NCBI RefSeq assembly: GCF_042242105.1
Contig: NC_092029.1
Coordinates: forward strand, 10,781,885 to 10,845,884
Source: Pempheris klunzingeri
Lineage: Eukaryota; Chordata; Actinopteri; Acropomatiformes; Pempheridae
Direction: 5' to 3'
Length of the DNA: 64,000 nt
Both the position numbers and the translations under genes were made by a program. Each line of letters starts with the position of its first letter. The first letter of the stretch is position 1. Shown piece after piece: positions 16,058-33,800 of this stretch. The notes beneath the pieces were generated by a model, which worked only from the letters and a program-made list of their open reading frames with translations, searched no databases and had not been told where the DNA came from.

Positions 16058-16336
16058 TAGAGCACAACCAGGATTTTTACTCTAAACATATTTGATAGGT
16101 GAACATTCATTATGGAATGAATTCTAATACAAACATCTCCAATTTCATTTTCTTTTAAAGTCCTCTCCCTCAGTCTCCCTAAACTTCCTCCTTTAAACAG
16201 CTGCTGTATCCTCTCTCATCTTTACTGTCACAGCAACTTTAGCACAAATTAACATTTAGGAGTTTTATTCTGAACGTAAACAAACTGGTATTTCACAGCA
16301 CAAACACTGAATGTATTTAAAACCACAATGTTCTCT

Positions 16337-19061
<2,725 letters not shown>

Positions 19062-19142
19062 GTTTCTGAGGTTTGAAATAAGAAGTTTGGAAGTTTATAG
19101 CTGTCAAACCTGCTAACGCGGGAAAACGATCTACTGAATCTG

Positions 19143-19178
19143 ATTGGTCGAACGTCACATGAACTCTTTTCCTATTGG
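19143..19178 (-). promoter_or_regulatory. Paired CCAAT boxes upstream of alpha-tubulin
   Basis: Two CCAAT boxes in the tubulin orientation (plus-strand ATTGG at 19143-19147 and 19174-19178) lie 31 bp apart, about three helical turns, 80-120 bp upstream of the start codon. This fits NF-Y sites. A TATAAA-like word (plus TTTATA at 19094-19099) sits only about 33 bp from the ATG, so either the 5' UTR is extremely short or the true start lies further upstream. Confidence 0.55.
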
Positions 19179-19237
19179 TTAAAGAAGAGCTGCCGTCTTC
19201 TTCATCAGGGTACCAGACTGGTTATTTTACTATAATT

Positions 19238-19266
19238 TACTACTACTACTACTACTACTACTACTA
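19238..19266. repeat. (TAC)n microsatellite
   Basis: About nine TAC units in the interval between the tubulin promoter and the ppp1r13b 3' end. Confidence 0.9.
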
Positions 19267-19624
19267 TAATTTGATTTTCTAAATAGTTGCTGATTAATTT
19301 TCTGTTGACCAACTAATCATTTCAACTCTACATAGACAAATTTCACCCATTTCAAACAACTTAAATTCCCCTTTAACGTTGATTTACTTCTTTTACTTTT
19401 TGATGATGTTTAGTGTTATTAGTCTGTTAGTGAAGTTACTAGATAGCAGGTATTAGTCATAACGCAGCTTTCTGAAATAACAGCAGCTTCTCAGCAAATC
19501 CTGAATTAATCTGAATGTGGATGGTCCCGCTTCATGATCACATTATTACAGAGATGTAACACTGTTATTTACATTATTTTGCTGTTAAGACACTGAAAGA
19601 CATTCGTCATGCCAGAGCTTCTGT

Positions 19625-21818
19625 TTTATTGTTGACATTTACAGAATTGAATGTGTGAGTACAGCGTTTATACAGAAAGCCCACTTGTCCATACAGCAAA
19701 CAGACATACAACACATCTCCTCACACTATGTACAGGTTAAGCCATGATAAAGCCTGGGCCACGAGCACACTTGGCATAACACTCAGTCACTCAAAGGTTC
19801 AGAACAAGCCGATGGACTCCAGATGTTCGATGATGTGACAGATAACACATGGATCAGTGTTCCTGGATAATGGTGTAATACCTGAAAGGGGGCAGCTGGA
19901 GGAAGAGAACAGGGCAGATTCAGGATTGTCCGAAGCGAATTTGAAGTCTGATTCTCAACATTTACATTTCAGACACGACAGCCGTCTCTTCACCTATGAG
20001 TAATTTATGGTTGATAGATTTTTTTTTTTTTTAATTTTGGACTATTTCTCTTTTGTTCAGTTCGCTGCTCCAATGAAGGTGATGTTTGCTGAGAGTGAAA
20101 ATAGAGCTATGATCACTAGTTTAGTGGTGGAACAGTGTCAGCAGCACCATGTTGGTCCTGAGATTAAGTGTTTCAAGTGGGGTTTGTCACAGCTACAGAA
20201 AAGTAACTGCAACGTTAGGTAACCTTAGCAGCTAGTTGGGAAAAAAAGACGTTACTGAAACTGAGTGTTGACTTGGTCTAGTGGGGTAAACAAAGTTGAT
20301 GTGGATTTTCTTGGTGATTTCACCAAGATTAAAAAACTGGTATCAGGTGCCAGAAGTCAGAAAGAATTAAGGATCTGGAGTGAGGACAAACTTATTATAA
20401 ATGCCTGGACAAATTAAAAACAAGTATACATATAGTAAATGACTTCATCAATATTAAAGAAAACTGACTCATCTGAGAACTGTCCTCTTTGTGGAGCTGA
20501 TTCTTGCCCATCTCGCCACTGTGAAATTAAAAGCTTCAAAACAACTTTTCCCCCAATTCCTAATTCCTGCAATACTTTAAGAGATCTTTTTTTAATGTTT
20601 GTAACATTTAAACACAATCTGTAGATGCCGTGCAGACACAGCTTCTCAGTTTGACGACCTTTGGTGGTAAAGCAAAATACTTGGTTGCTACTCACGTCCA
20701 TGACAATATGTTTTGCAGCGCATGAGCTGTTCATTTCAGGGATAATCCAACTACCAAAAATACAAACTTTGCTTAAATATTTGAATTGGTCATTTGAACA
20801 GTGTTTTCATACAGCTTGAAATTACAGAAAATCTGGATAGTTACAGTTGGGAGGCGGTTTAAGTTTATTAATGTTCTTGCCACACATCCACATAGTCCTG
20901 CATCCAGATTCTGAACAGATGACACAAAATAAAAAAAAATAAAAAAATCACTTCTTACAGTGATGGTCATGAAGTGCAATTTGTAACAAGTTGTGAGGTG
21001 TCGATTTAAATCCATCTTTGCTTTAATGTGTTGGATTTGTTCTGACTGGCCTGAATACTGAGGATTTACATTTTCTATTTTCCTGAATCCGTTTTCTACT
21101 CATTGAGAATACCTAGAAGGACTTTCAATCATTATCAATAGCAGCAAATCAATTGATTATCTTACTCTTCAACAATTCTGCCAGGTCTTAGGGAGTCATA
21201 GAATTAAAATAGTTTAAAGCATTAAGTGTTTTTGTTTGTGCAAGGGGATCAAATTAGCATTATACAAAAAACATGTGAGGTCTTTTAACTCATGATACAT
21301 TTTACTGACAAAAATCAGCAACTTCTCACCCTCAGAGATGATTTCCAGTCACCACACAGTGTCATATGAACCAGTGCCACCATAGAACTCATTAGGGAGA
21401 TGGCTGAAGTGTGAACACTGCAAGAAATACTGAGACGAGGGTTAGTGTTTTATTCTTCAAGTTGATGTCTGATACAGAGCTGACACTGAATCGGGGTAAA
21501 AATCAAGTTGGGACAATGACAGAGCGATAGGTTGAAAGGTGTTGGGGGAAAGAGGGGGGTCAGGATGGAGTGTTTTAAGAGATTTTCGCATTTGGAGTGC
21601 TTGTGTTTCATTGTGTGTGTGTCTACGTGTGTGCAGATGTAAATATGTGTGTCAGAGTTTGGTGCCCGCTGCCTCGGAGACAAGGGTTTTGTGAGAAGCA
21701 CACGAGGCCGGGGGAGGTTATGGCCACGGGGAGAAGACGAAGCACCAGGCTCCTTTGTTCTCTGCTCTTGGTTTTGTCACTAGTCCAGCTGTTAACCAGA
21801 GGTCAGTGGAGTGAGACA
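19625..21818 (-). other. Probable ppp1r13b 3' UTR
   Basis: No other gene is seen between the ppp1r13b stop codon (21819-21821) and an AATAAA on the minus strand at 19625-19630. I therefore read about 2.2 kb as 3' UTR. The exact end is uncertain because other TTTATT words occur. The interval contains poly-T and poly-A runs but no clear repeat family. Confidence 0.4.
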
Positions 21819-24800
21819 CTACGCCAGGGAGCGCTGCCGGGGCTTGATCCTTGGATACAGCTGCAAAGGAGACAAAGACGGGAAATGTTTAACTTGACTG
21901 AGATAAGCTGACTTATGTTTGTGGTTATGCATTTCAGCACTGACATCATTGGAAAACCTTCATAGCCCATGACTTAAGCTTGACAATAAACCAGATTTAT
22001 TACCTACTAATACAATCAATCTTTTCCCAAGTGAAATGTGTTCATAGTATTAATTGATAACTTGTCAGAATTGTAACAAATCTAGCAACAATAACAACAA
22101 CCAATGATATCTAAACAGAAATTCATCCAGCCAATTAGCCCATGTTTAAGGTCAATAAGTTGTTAACAAATCATTTAGTGCAGCGACTAATGATCATTTT
22201 TATTATTGATTACTGTGCCAATTCTTGTCTCAGAGGTGACACTTTCAGCCAGAGAGTGAAAGATGCCTTTTTAACCTGACGATAAGTGACTCTTTAAAGA
22301 AAGCTGGTGCAAGCAAATGTTTGGCGTTCTTGCTTGAAAAGAGGCCAGTTATCAAAAACAGTTAGCAATTAGTTTTCTGTCCAGTGATTAATCGATTAAT
22401 TCACTTCATCAATGCGCATGAACAAACCAGAACAGAGGAAAAGAAATGTCGTGCACTGGTAACTTATCTAACCCTCGCTGTGACACTTTAAGCTAAACCT
22501 ACTGATGGAAGAATGGGACAATAATGTATTTTTTTTGTTACCCCCAGCAGGTTGCGGGGCACGTAGCCCTCATTGTCCTCAAGTCGTGCCCACCACCACT
22601 CTGTTTCACTGTCGTCCTGTCGTCGCAGAATAGTGATGGCGTCCCCCTCGCTGAACGCCAGCTCGTCTGGGTTCTGGGTTTTGTAGTCCCACAGAGCATA
22701 CACTGTCCCCTTGTTCATCACTCCCAATTTCTCCTGAACACCTGTATAACAAAGACCAACACTGTCAATATTACAGCCGTGTTGGATCAAATCAATATTT
22801 TTATACACAAGCTCATTTGTAATTGTAAAAAGCCAAAATGCCACACAAGACTTTTTCCAACTTACACCAAAATGTCTTACAGCACCACGGTGGCATGTTT
22901 GATTTTGTACAAGTATTTAGACTGATGTTCCTCACCGTATAGAAACTGGGAGCACTGGATGTAGCCCTCCTCCATTTCCTCGCATTTATCTGCAGCAGTC
23001 TCCACATCACTAATGGTGCTAGCAAAGATGGCGGCCCCCGACTCAACCAACAACTTGCAGAGATGAACGCTGTTGCAGGAGGCGGCACAGTGAAGTGGAG
23101 TCCTGTTCAACACACACAGGAAAACAAACACAACGTAGAAATGTAAACGGATACAACGGCAGACCAAGAGGAATCAAACGAGTGTCATCATCCAGTTCTC
23201 CTGTGGCGGAGAGCGTGGACTCACCATCCATCACTGTCTGCAGCGTTGACGTTCACACCGAAGTCCAGCAGGAACTTGACTATGTGGTGATGTCCTGCAC
23301 ACACTGCATTGTGCAGCGGTGTGATGCCCTCGTCATTAGGAGTGCTAGGATTCTCCACCTGGAAAAAAGAAGAGCCCAGATGAAGAGATAATCCTACAGG
23401 CAAATACAAATAAATCAAAGTGTGCACACACAGACATGACATACCTCATAGATGATCCTCTGGACGAGGTCAAACTCTCCCTCCAGTGAGGCATCCAGCA
23501 GGAGGGCCAGAGGGTTGAACTTCACCCTGAAGCCGTGGCCAGTGCGCTCAGAGTTAGGCTTCTTCAGGTTTGTTCGCTTCTCCTATATTAACAAAGACAG
23601 GAGGCGTGAGTTATGACATTATTTACTGAGAATGTAACTCCCTAAATACTATAAGTCTGTGTATATGCGTCTCTCACCAGGGGCTGTGAGGCCGTCATGC
23701 CACTCTCTTCTGGAGTGGTGACCTCCGGCACAGGGCTGGGCAGCGACGCCTCTGAGCCTCCCACGTTGTTGTTGTTGTCATCCTCTGGTCCCTCTGCTTC
23801 AGCAGCATCCTCCAGCTCTTCCGGTGGCGCGGGCAGCGGCTCGTTGTCATTAGCGTCAGTAGAAGGAGGTGGAGCCTCAGAGCCCGACTCCTCCGCCCCC
23901 AGTGGTGGCAGTAGAGGCGTGTCAGAGGGGAGGTTGCCATTGTCTGTATCAGCCACGGAGTCACCTCCCAGATATCCAGCAGGATTCGCTGGCTGATAAA
24001 ACGGCGTGCCATTACCTGCACCGTTGCCACCTCCTGATCCACCGACTCCATTTCCCTCTATGCCTCCTGCTAGAGTGTTGAATCTCTGGTAGAGCAGCTT
24101 CTGGATGTTGGGTCCGCTGGGGCCCTCTGGTTCTGTGATGGAGCTGCGCTTTTTGAGCGGTCTCGGAGCGTTGGCCAGCTTTTTACGGAGCACCTCAAGA
24201 TCGGCGTCACTTTGGTAGCGCAGCGGGGAGTGTACCATGGGTGTTAGCTTAGTGGGGCTGAGTGGTCGTGGGATGTTTTCCACACTGGGAGGAGGTGCTA
24301 AGGGCTCCGGGTGCTGGAAGAACTCATGATCATCAAATTCTCCGTCCAAAGTGTCCTCACCACTGGGTTGACCTTGGAGTAATGGGAAGGCCCCTCCGGC
24401 CTGGACGAAAGGCAGGGGCGAGGGGGGTGTCGAGCTGGGCGGGAAAACAGGCTTCCCATATACTAGAGGAAGCAGACAGTTTGTTTATAATTACACTGCA
24501 GAGCACCGACATCATTATTATTATCATTAATTCACCAGTCAAATATTTTTTCAATTAAAATGTCAGAGTTAAAGAGTTAAATCACTGCCCAAGGTTATGT
24601 TTTTTTTCACAGACTGAAACCTAAAAATATTCAATTCATTTGAGGCTGCAACAAGCCAATGTGACGGCGTTTTTCCTTGACACATGATGGAGAAAGATGA
24701 ATCAAAAGTCAAACAATGTTGTAAACTTCTTTTTGTCAACCTCAAAAAAAGGTTTTGTAAATGACTGATCTAACTAAAGACTACTTTTAAGTAACTACTT

Positions 24801-27800
24801 TATATTTACCACATTGTGCTGGTTTGCACATTTGTATATATGTTTACTTACTTATTGTTGTCCTCTTAATTATATTGCGTGTCACTGACCACTTTGTTTA
24901 TTTTGATCCTTATGTGAAACTATGCCCTTATACCTCCTTTAAGGGTCATTGTGGAATAAAGGAAAAGTCTAAAAGTCAAGTGAAAACGCTATCGACTGTA
25001 CCTTTTATAAAAGTCTCATAGGCCAAATTATGATTTTATTAATTTCTATGTCACACACTGGACCATCTCTTCAAACCCAGCTCTTACCTGCTTTGAGAGC
25101 AGGCTTCAGTGGTTGGCTCTTTGGCGCTGCCTGCTGGAGGTACATGTGATAGATGGAGCTGGAGTTCATGGTGGGTGGGCCCTTCCGTGGCGACTGAGGC
25201 CGTGATCCTCTTTCTGGGATGAAGGGGCGTACTGCCACAGCTGGCGGGGGATCCAGTCGCTCGCTCAGCCCGGGCGGGAATAGTGGTGCATTAGGCTGGA
25301 AGGTGGGGCTTGGCGGCACTGAGATTCGCTGCTGGATCTGCTGGGAGGATGAGCCCGTGGAGGGAGGGACGCGGGGCCAAGCAGGAGCTGGCGGGTTTGG
25401 GAGTGGGCGAGGAGGGGGTGCATCCTTCCGGCGCTCCAAGGAGCTGGCTGAGGTTGCTGAGATGAGGTGGGAGCCGTAGGGAGGCGGCTGTGGCTTGGAT
25501 ATGGCAGGAGAGGACACTGCCATTTTGGAATCTAGCACCTGTGAAATCACAATCAAACATCCAGCATTAACAATAGTATTTCACAGAGACAAATGACACC
25601 TAAATGTTGAATACTTGCCCTGAGGTTATATTCAAACACACTATGACTTTATTTCTAGCACAATCTCAAACATAAAACATTTTTCTTATGGATATGACAT
25701 TACATCAGGAGGTTTATAGATACAAAAGCAATGGCCAAAATAAAAGGGTTTAGAAGAGTGGACTAACCTTTTCTGCATTTGGAGCGACAGGGGAGCCTGA
25801 GGGAGGGCTCTTGCCCTGGGTATCAGTCCCTGAGTCTCGTCTCTCAGGAGGCTTTAGAGATGTGTTGGTCTTGCCCAGAGTAGGCCAACCAGTATCATTA
25901 GCTAGGGCACAAATAGGACACAGTAAGTGTGTTGCAAAAGAGAAAAAAGACCCAGTGATTGAGGTGGTATAAGAAGCATAAACCTCTTTTACAACTCAGG
26001 GTAGTGATGAAGCATGTCCACCAGAGCTAGGTCGAAATGGTAACATTTTCTTATCTTTTTATTCAAAGTGGATCACTTTGTGTGATTAAACACACACAAA
26101 TGTATCTGTACCGTTTTGACCTAGGATTGGTATTAAATGGAGGGTTCAGGATTTTGAGAAATCTATCCTATTAACCAGACACCACTGACAGATATTCAAA
26201 AATGCTCCATGTTGCCTTTTTGTTAATGTGAATTCAGCAGCTTTCGTATATACAAGCAAAAATTAGAAGAATCAAATCAGGTCTCTAGAAATCACAAATT
26301 TCTGCAAAAAGCTTTATTACTTACATCACCACAGGTCATGGAAGTAAAGGCCATACCTTGTCAGAAAAATGGCTAAATGTACCATTTACCTAAAACATTG
26401 ATAATTATTAAACATTACCCTGGGGATGAGAAATTTATTGCTCTTGGAACAGATGGAAATTTTCCATTAGCTAATTTTCGGTGTTTTTTATTTATGGTCA
26501 GTTGTTCATCGTTCTGAAAATGTCCATACTCTGTTGAAGGTCCATGTGGCAGATGCATCTGGCACATCACAACATTTATTTATTTCTTGCACAATGGATT
26601 TGTAAGTTGTCCCACTTTCTCCTTCAAGTAAGACTGATCAATAACACTGTAGACTAAAGGTTTCCAGAGGGGCTTTTGATCAATAGGACAAAAATCCTGA
26701 GCCTTCATGTCAAAGCAATGATGGTAATGAATGTATCCGTATTAGTAGTTTGCTACTGTGTACTTGTATTTAGTCATGTAGGGTTTTAATTTAGTTACAT
26801 TTGGCAAATAGTAACTAAATTCGGATTTAGTGGAAGTTTCAGGGATGCACAGGAGGTGTGACTAATGTCAGTACTGTTTGTCTCTCACACAAAATAGATT
26901 ACTTCAAAAAATATATGTGTAGAATGAAAAATGCATCTTAAGACAGCGAAGATAGGGTGGAAAGAAAGAGGACGGGAAAAGGAGACACGAGAATACAACA
27001 GTGATAGTTGTGGTACAATTCGATAGGAATATGTTTGTATAATATAAAGCTGCAGTGTGGCGACTGACTTGTTACAGACTTCAAAAATCTCAAAAGTCAA
27101 TTGAGGCATTTCAGATTTCCAATGTGCTACTTTATACCTTCAGCACTTTAATAAAGTCAACAAACATACAGTGGGTGTACAATAATTTGGATCATTGGGA
27201 AATCTGTTTAAAATGCAGCTACCTTAAAACTTCATCGAGCGTAGCGCTGCCAGTAATAAATACATTAATAATAAGACAGCTATACAAATACTAACCAGAT
27301 TGTAAAAGGAAACAGCTTGGTCTGGGTCTTTCCAGATTGTCAGGAGTGACGGCTGCTGAGTCAGTTCGATGACATTAAGTTAATTTCTGTGTGTAACTTA
27401 AATGTTTGACAGCTAAAAGAGTTTCTCACAGTTTGCTTGTTGTGAGAATATTATGTGAAGGTTAAGGTTAGGCAGGCTGGGAATGTTATGAAATTAGAAC
27501 AAAGCCCAAAGATCTTGGATTGCTTTGCATGTGTAAATTCATGAGGCACTCGACTCATTGAACCTTCTCAGAAGTGCACAAACACACACAGGATCAGCAG
27601 CACTTTGTCAGTGATCTTCACATGAGGCCTGATGCCAGCTACGATTAAGCATGTAAAATTTCTGCAGATGGCAGCAAAGTGTTTCATGATGGCACCCCAC
27701 TACTTTGACGTCATTAGCCAATCCACGGAGGAGACGCTTCAAATGAAATGTCAACATGTACTCCCTCCAGCTCTGGAAACACTGGCTCAATACTGCACTG

Positions 27801-30800
27801 GCAGGAGAGCTTAACGACGCCAAACGAGGATGCTGCCATCGATCAGTGATTGTTCAGGTTAACTGAACACAGATGTTCATCTCCTCCTCAGACTCCCCAG
27901 CCGTGCATGTATGCTTTAATTTGTCTGGTAGAGGACATCAGCCTCTTTACTTTTAAAGAGAATCTGTTTCATTGAGTACAAAAACATCAGGTTGTGAGTT
28001 GACTGTAGAGGGCTCAAGGTGTGACTGGGCAGAGCATAATATGATATTTATAAGATAAAAATGTTGTATAGAGTAAAAACTCCAGTGCATGCTGAGGATC
28101 CGGTGCTACAGTCAAAAGAGAAGGTTCACAAAGTGCCATCTCTCTGCTTACGCAGCACTGTGCACTCACGGGACGTGCCGTCAGAGCCAGTGGAGGCTCC
28201 GGTGCCTGGGTGTGATTCTGGAAGGGACGGGGGTACCGGGTCCACAACGATGTCTAAATCAGACACCTTCCAAGGGCCGGGAGGCTTTCGCACACCGTCT
28301 GCCCCAGGAAGAGTTGCCCCCAACCCCACACCCGGTGGAACAGAGACATTAAAGAGACGGGACAGCACAGACACATGAGAGAGGAGGAGAGAAAAGGAAG
28401 GGATTCACAGTGTACACGACACAGGAAGAGAGGGAGGTTAGAGAGGAAGGAAAAATCACAGAAAGCAAGTCCAGGTGGAGAATTTACAGAGAAGTCAGGT
28501 AGGAAGGAAAGAGAGTAACAGTTGGAGCCCAGGAGGGAATTTCAGTCACAAGCTTCTCATGCAAGACGTGTTAAATGTGTAGTGGTGTAAGACTTCTGCC
28601 TCTGGGACTGCATGTATCCAAGCTACTCTGTAACTGAATATAGTGAAAAATATCAGTCTTCTCATCTGCTTTTTTCTACTATTGTTCATGTTCCTGCTTC
28701 CCTATTGAGGAAAAAATATATTCATTCAACAAATTCCATCACATTTAAAAAAATGTTTGGATTTCAACCAACCTGATTTGGCGCGGCCATGATTAGCTTG
28801 GTTATTAACACCCAGAGTCTGAGGCTTCAGTGGATCAGGTGGCATGGTGTAGCCTCCTTCCTGTCGGCCCGGGACAGGGACCTGGATGTACGGGCCAACA
28901 GCAGCGACACGGCCCAGAGTACCAGGAGCTGGCTGGGGAGACGGAGGCCCGTTGGCTCTGTTCAGCTATAAGAGGAGAAAGTCAGAGAAGTTCCAAATGT
29001 TAGACATGTGGGGAAAACAATCGCAATGTACAAATGTAAAGAAATTAGTTAAATAGTACTGAAATAGTTTTAGTTCTATTTGATGAATTTCATGTCATTA
29101 GAAATGAATATAAGCAAGTAGTTTCCCCACTGTGGACTGTTTTAAGGAGTCTCTAAGGGGGAATGAGCAAACCTTTTCACCACAAGTTTCACTTCACACT
29201 GAAGCTAAAAGAGGCTAAAACAGGTAAAAGATTTTGTATTTCACTCCATATTGAAGGTCTGGCATGTGCGGACCGACTTTCCACTGTGAGGGGAGACTTT
29301 TGTCAGAAGCATTTCAATAAAAAGACTCTTAAGGAAGGTTTGTTAAGCGCTCTTAGCCTTACAGGAAGGTTCTCTTTTTGACGTGCCTCAGCTTTTTTCT
29401 TGTAGAGGCGTTCCCGCAGCTCGCTGATGCGCTTGTCCATGAGCGTCACTTCCATGTTGCGTTTGTTGAGAAGCTCCTTCTGTTGCTGCAGCTTGCTGTT
29501 TTGCTCCTGGTTCAACTTGTTTCGGATCTGTGTATGATAAATGTGGGTGAGAAAACACGAACAGATTCACCAGAACAGCAGATACGACCATCCCTGTAGT
29601 GAGGGCTAAAGTAAACACAGTGGAGCCTGTTAAAGTATTTCTAGTACCTGCAGCTCCTGGTAGAGTTTACGCAGCTCTAGGGCTGCAGCGCCGGTTACTT
29701 GGCCACCCAGGGCGGTCTGTATCCCGTTGAGCTTTCCCCTCCTCAGGTCCTCCAGTTGCAGGCTGAGCTGCTCCACTCTCAGCACAGCAGACTGCAACTC
29801 GGCCTGCTTCTCTTGAAACAGGCTGCTAACCTGCTCAATCTCTGCCGCTGGATGTAAGAAATGAGAAAATCACATCAGCTCATTTATGCCTTCAACCTTT
29901 CTTGTTAGATGCACAACATTGATCAAAATGTGAAAAACCCCCATCTCCAGGTGTGAATAGATGTTTTTGCACCTCTTGATTGGAATACGGGGTTAGTGTA
30001 ATGAAAGCTTGCCCATATTGAATGTATACATACACAGGTTGCCATTGATGACCTTGCTGTAATCCACCTGGCCTCTCATCGCCCTAATCTTCTTGAGCTT
30101 CGCCTCCTGGCTGTCCACACGATCCTTCAGCCTCTGCAGCTTCTCGCTCTCTGAAACGGTTTGCTGCTGACGCCGCTCCTGCTGCTTCAGGTAACGCAAA
30201 CGTTGCTCCTTCACAGAGCGAGGCAGAGATTGACATTTTATAGGTAAAAAGGTAAACAAAAGGTACTGAATGATGTCAAACTGCATCCAATGGTTGAGAC
30301 AGTCTCAACGCTATGTGCTTTTGCAAGTTTGTTTGTTTGGAAAGACTTACTAAAGACAAAATGTCACTTCATCTATTCAATGTTTATATCTTTATAAGTC
30401 AAAAACAACATGAATATGCATGAATACAAAACTAGTGGGGCACCACCCAAAGGTTTACAAGGTACCTCTGTGGCAGTCACACCCTAAAACAAGGCTAAAT
30501 CCTTCTACTGTATGCACTAAATGAAATGCTGTGTCAAGACCGTCTGAAGGCTGAAGAAAGGGTCGGATGACTTCATCTCTCTACCCAACTGAGAAGTGCT
30601 CCAGTTAAGATCCTAAAATAGGAAATGACAGGCCCAGGTTTCCAAATGACTGCAGGGCTTCGAGTAGGCCTACTTTTCGGACGCCACAACAAAGGCAATA
30701 AATAGTCTTTCTATCGGCGGGTCTACAGTGGGCTTCATCTTGCATGACTGATCAGCACACCACAAGTACGGTGGCCAGACTTAGTTAGCGAGCTGAAAAA

Positions 30801-33800
30801 CCACCAAGACTGACAAGGTAGACTGGTTGTGTGGAGGTTTGCCAGTAAACTCCTTATCACTAGTATTCCTTCAACAACGGGATGAAAGCTACTTTTTATA
30901 ATCACTGCAGAGCTCTAAACAGTCTGAGAAAGGTAGAATCCTCAGTGTTTCAATCGTGAATAATTTACATGCTTAAGTAAGCGCTGCAATGTGTGCACAT
31001 GTTCATATAAAGAGTGAACTATGAATTCTGACAGACTGAACAATACTAGCACCGTGACTCATGCTGCCCCCGATCTCATTTGTTACATAACGGAAAGGAA
31101 AGGTTCATGGCTGTGTCCCGAACTTACTTGGCCCGTTGAGCGCTAGTCTGGGTCTGCATGACACAATACCAGACTGGCCCGTGTGTTTCCTATCACCTAT
31201 GTATGACTAGAAAAAAACCTGAAAGATGGCAAGCTCTGATTGGTCGGGCTTGAATGTATATAGTGTGTAACATCTCTCAGTCAAGTAACAGCAAGAACCT
31301 TTGACTCTATGATAGAGTCATCTAACACAGTAACCAACATTTAGGTTTTAGGAACGGCCAATTTAGATTCACATTTTGAATATACAGGGGAATTGTTCAT
31401 AGCGAGATAAAAGAATGAAGACAAGAAGCTACCTTTGCAACGAGCATCTGCTGTTGAGCCTCGATTTGCTGCTGCTGCCGTGTGGCCATCTCCTGCAGCT
31501 CCGACAGTGTGAGCTCCACACGCTGATTCCCCACCTACACACGTGAAAGTTGGTCAACACAATAAAATCTGAGCTGAGTGGTCTTGATGTTCGCACCCAC
31601 TGAAATGTGATGATGCATACGGATTTCTAAACATTTTAAACAAGTTGGTGAGCTCCTGAGCTCCTTCAATCAATCAATGGGTCTTTATATAGCTCCAATT
31701 CATAACAGTGTTATCTCAAGACGCTTTCCATAAAGAGCAGGTCTAAACCAAACTCTTTAATTAAGAGAGAGACCCAACGATTCAAGAATTCAAAATTAAG
31801 GATTCAAGAATCCCCACTTGAGCATGAAAGCTTTCATTCATAGAAGAAAAATTAATTTAAGTTAAAAGAAATTGTGCAATAAACCCCAAACTGTTCAGCC
31901 CCTTCTTCCTCTTACTAAAAGTTGCTTGATTAAAATCAGGACATGACCCACCATTTATTTTTTTTGCCCTGTGGGAGCTGCTATGAGTATGACACACTTG
32001 CACTGTGGATACATGACTCTTCATCCAGCCAAAACAACATCTAGTAGCTCTGAGTAAAAGCTAAAAGGTGAATAGTTCAATCTTTACCAGTAACACCGAA
32101 AGAGTGTGTGCAGTGTCATGCATCTTTGTGTATCTTGTTACCAACACTCCTTTAAATGTTTGATATAGTAGCACTTTTAAGACAGTCAATAAGTGCAGAA
32201 AAATACATCCTGCACAAAAAGTTATATAAGCTAAAAACCTTACATAATGATAACAACACAAAAACAAAGAAACAAGTACAAAGAAACAAGTTACGCAAAA
32301 AGCCATTTGCAGAAATGATTTTAAAAGATGTCTGATTTCAGCGCCCAGAGGGTCAAACAGCAGGAGACTTAACATCAGAGAGAGTTGGGTTCCCCTTCGT
32401 CCACAACGAGCTTTCAAACATCATTAAGATGGGACATTAATTGCAATAAGGCTCAGTTAGTGATCAGGGGAGTGGAGGCTCTGAGGGTGTCATTTGGTGT
32501 TAAGGAAAAAAAATAAAATGAATATGTGACATTTTGATGCTGCAGAGGAATGGTTTAATGAATGGTTCCCTGTATAGTTTATATCACAATAATGCATTCC
32601 AATTTCCTAATGTTAAAAATCCTTAATTATTGGTAACTACACTGATATACTTTCAGAGAACTACAATTCATGTGAAATAATCAAATAATTATCATTTTCA
32701 TTATTGATTGATCTTTTTTTGATTATTTGGTCAAAAAATACCAAAAAGACAGTAGATGCAGTTTTCTAAAGCCCAGCTTAATCCTAAAATCGGGGAGACC
32801 TCTACAAAAGATACAAGTATTTTATTGGGGAAATAAAAACTGCCTTCCACAATGCAACTCGAAGGCCGACAGTTCGGTCAGAGAACATCTAATGTCTAAT
32901 GTAGCATCACGCCTCTGGCAGAGATCAGGAGCAGGCTCTCTAACACCACACACTAACTTGCAGTCTTAAATTAAGTGATATCACTTAATGATTTTTACCA
33001 GACCTTGAGCAGCTCTGGAGCTACACAAGGCTATATATGCAACTTTTTCACGTCTGCAGCAGTACCCCACAAGACCAATAAACAGACTTTGATGTATGAA
33101 ATTGCTGGCATTCCCCTTTAAAAGATATTCAGGGTACTAACACAAAAGAGAAAGAAGGGCAGCAAATTTACTTGAAAATTAATTTAAAACCGATCTAACA
33201 ATCACTTACCAAAAAAAGCTGCCGTTTCCCTCTTTTGTGTTGACCAGCTGATATTTCAGCTGTAACTCTAGCAATAAAAAAAAAAATTAAAAAAAACTGC
33301 ACGCAACCAAAAAAAGAGGTTTATAAAATGCAGACAAAGCTTAGTGCCTTTGAGAAAGCCTAAGTAGTAGAACCAATAAAATCAGCTTTACTAAACATTA
33401 AAAAATGGTTCATCTCCATAAACATTTGGTCGTCCTCTTGAACCATAAGCAGCAACCATGTGTTGTTCAGGAGCTCACAGAATAAACAGGAAAAAAAAAA
33501 TCACACTAAATTCTGTTTTTTCTCCAAACAATCATTCTACAGACTTCTGAGTTTCCAGTCGCTACAGTCGACACACAGGCTGACTGCTCTTCAATAAAAC
33601 AGCAAACTGAGTGAGCAGTAAATACAGCCCTCCAAACTACAAGCGGTGCTGAAACGCTCAAGTGCTCCTAGACGTTGCCTTTAGGACGTGTGCTCAAAGA
33701 GGGAGGAGAGAGGAGAAATGTCACGGTATTTTTTTTTTTCCAATAACAGTAGAATAGAGAAAAATAGTAAAACAGAAAAGTAGAATAGTGGTTCGGATAG

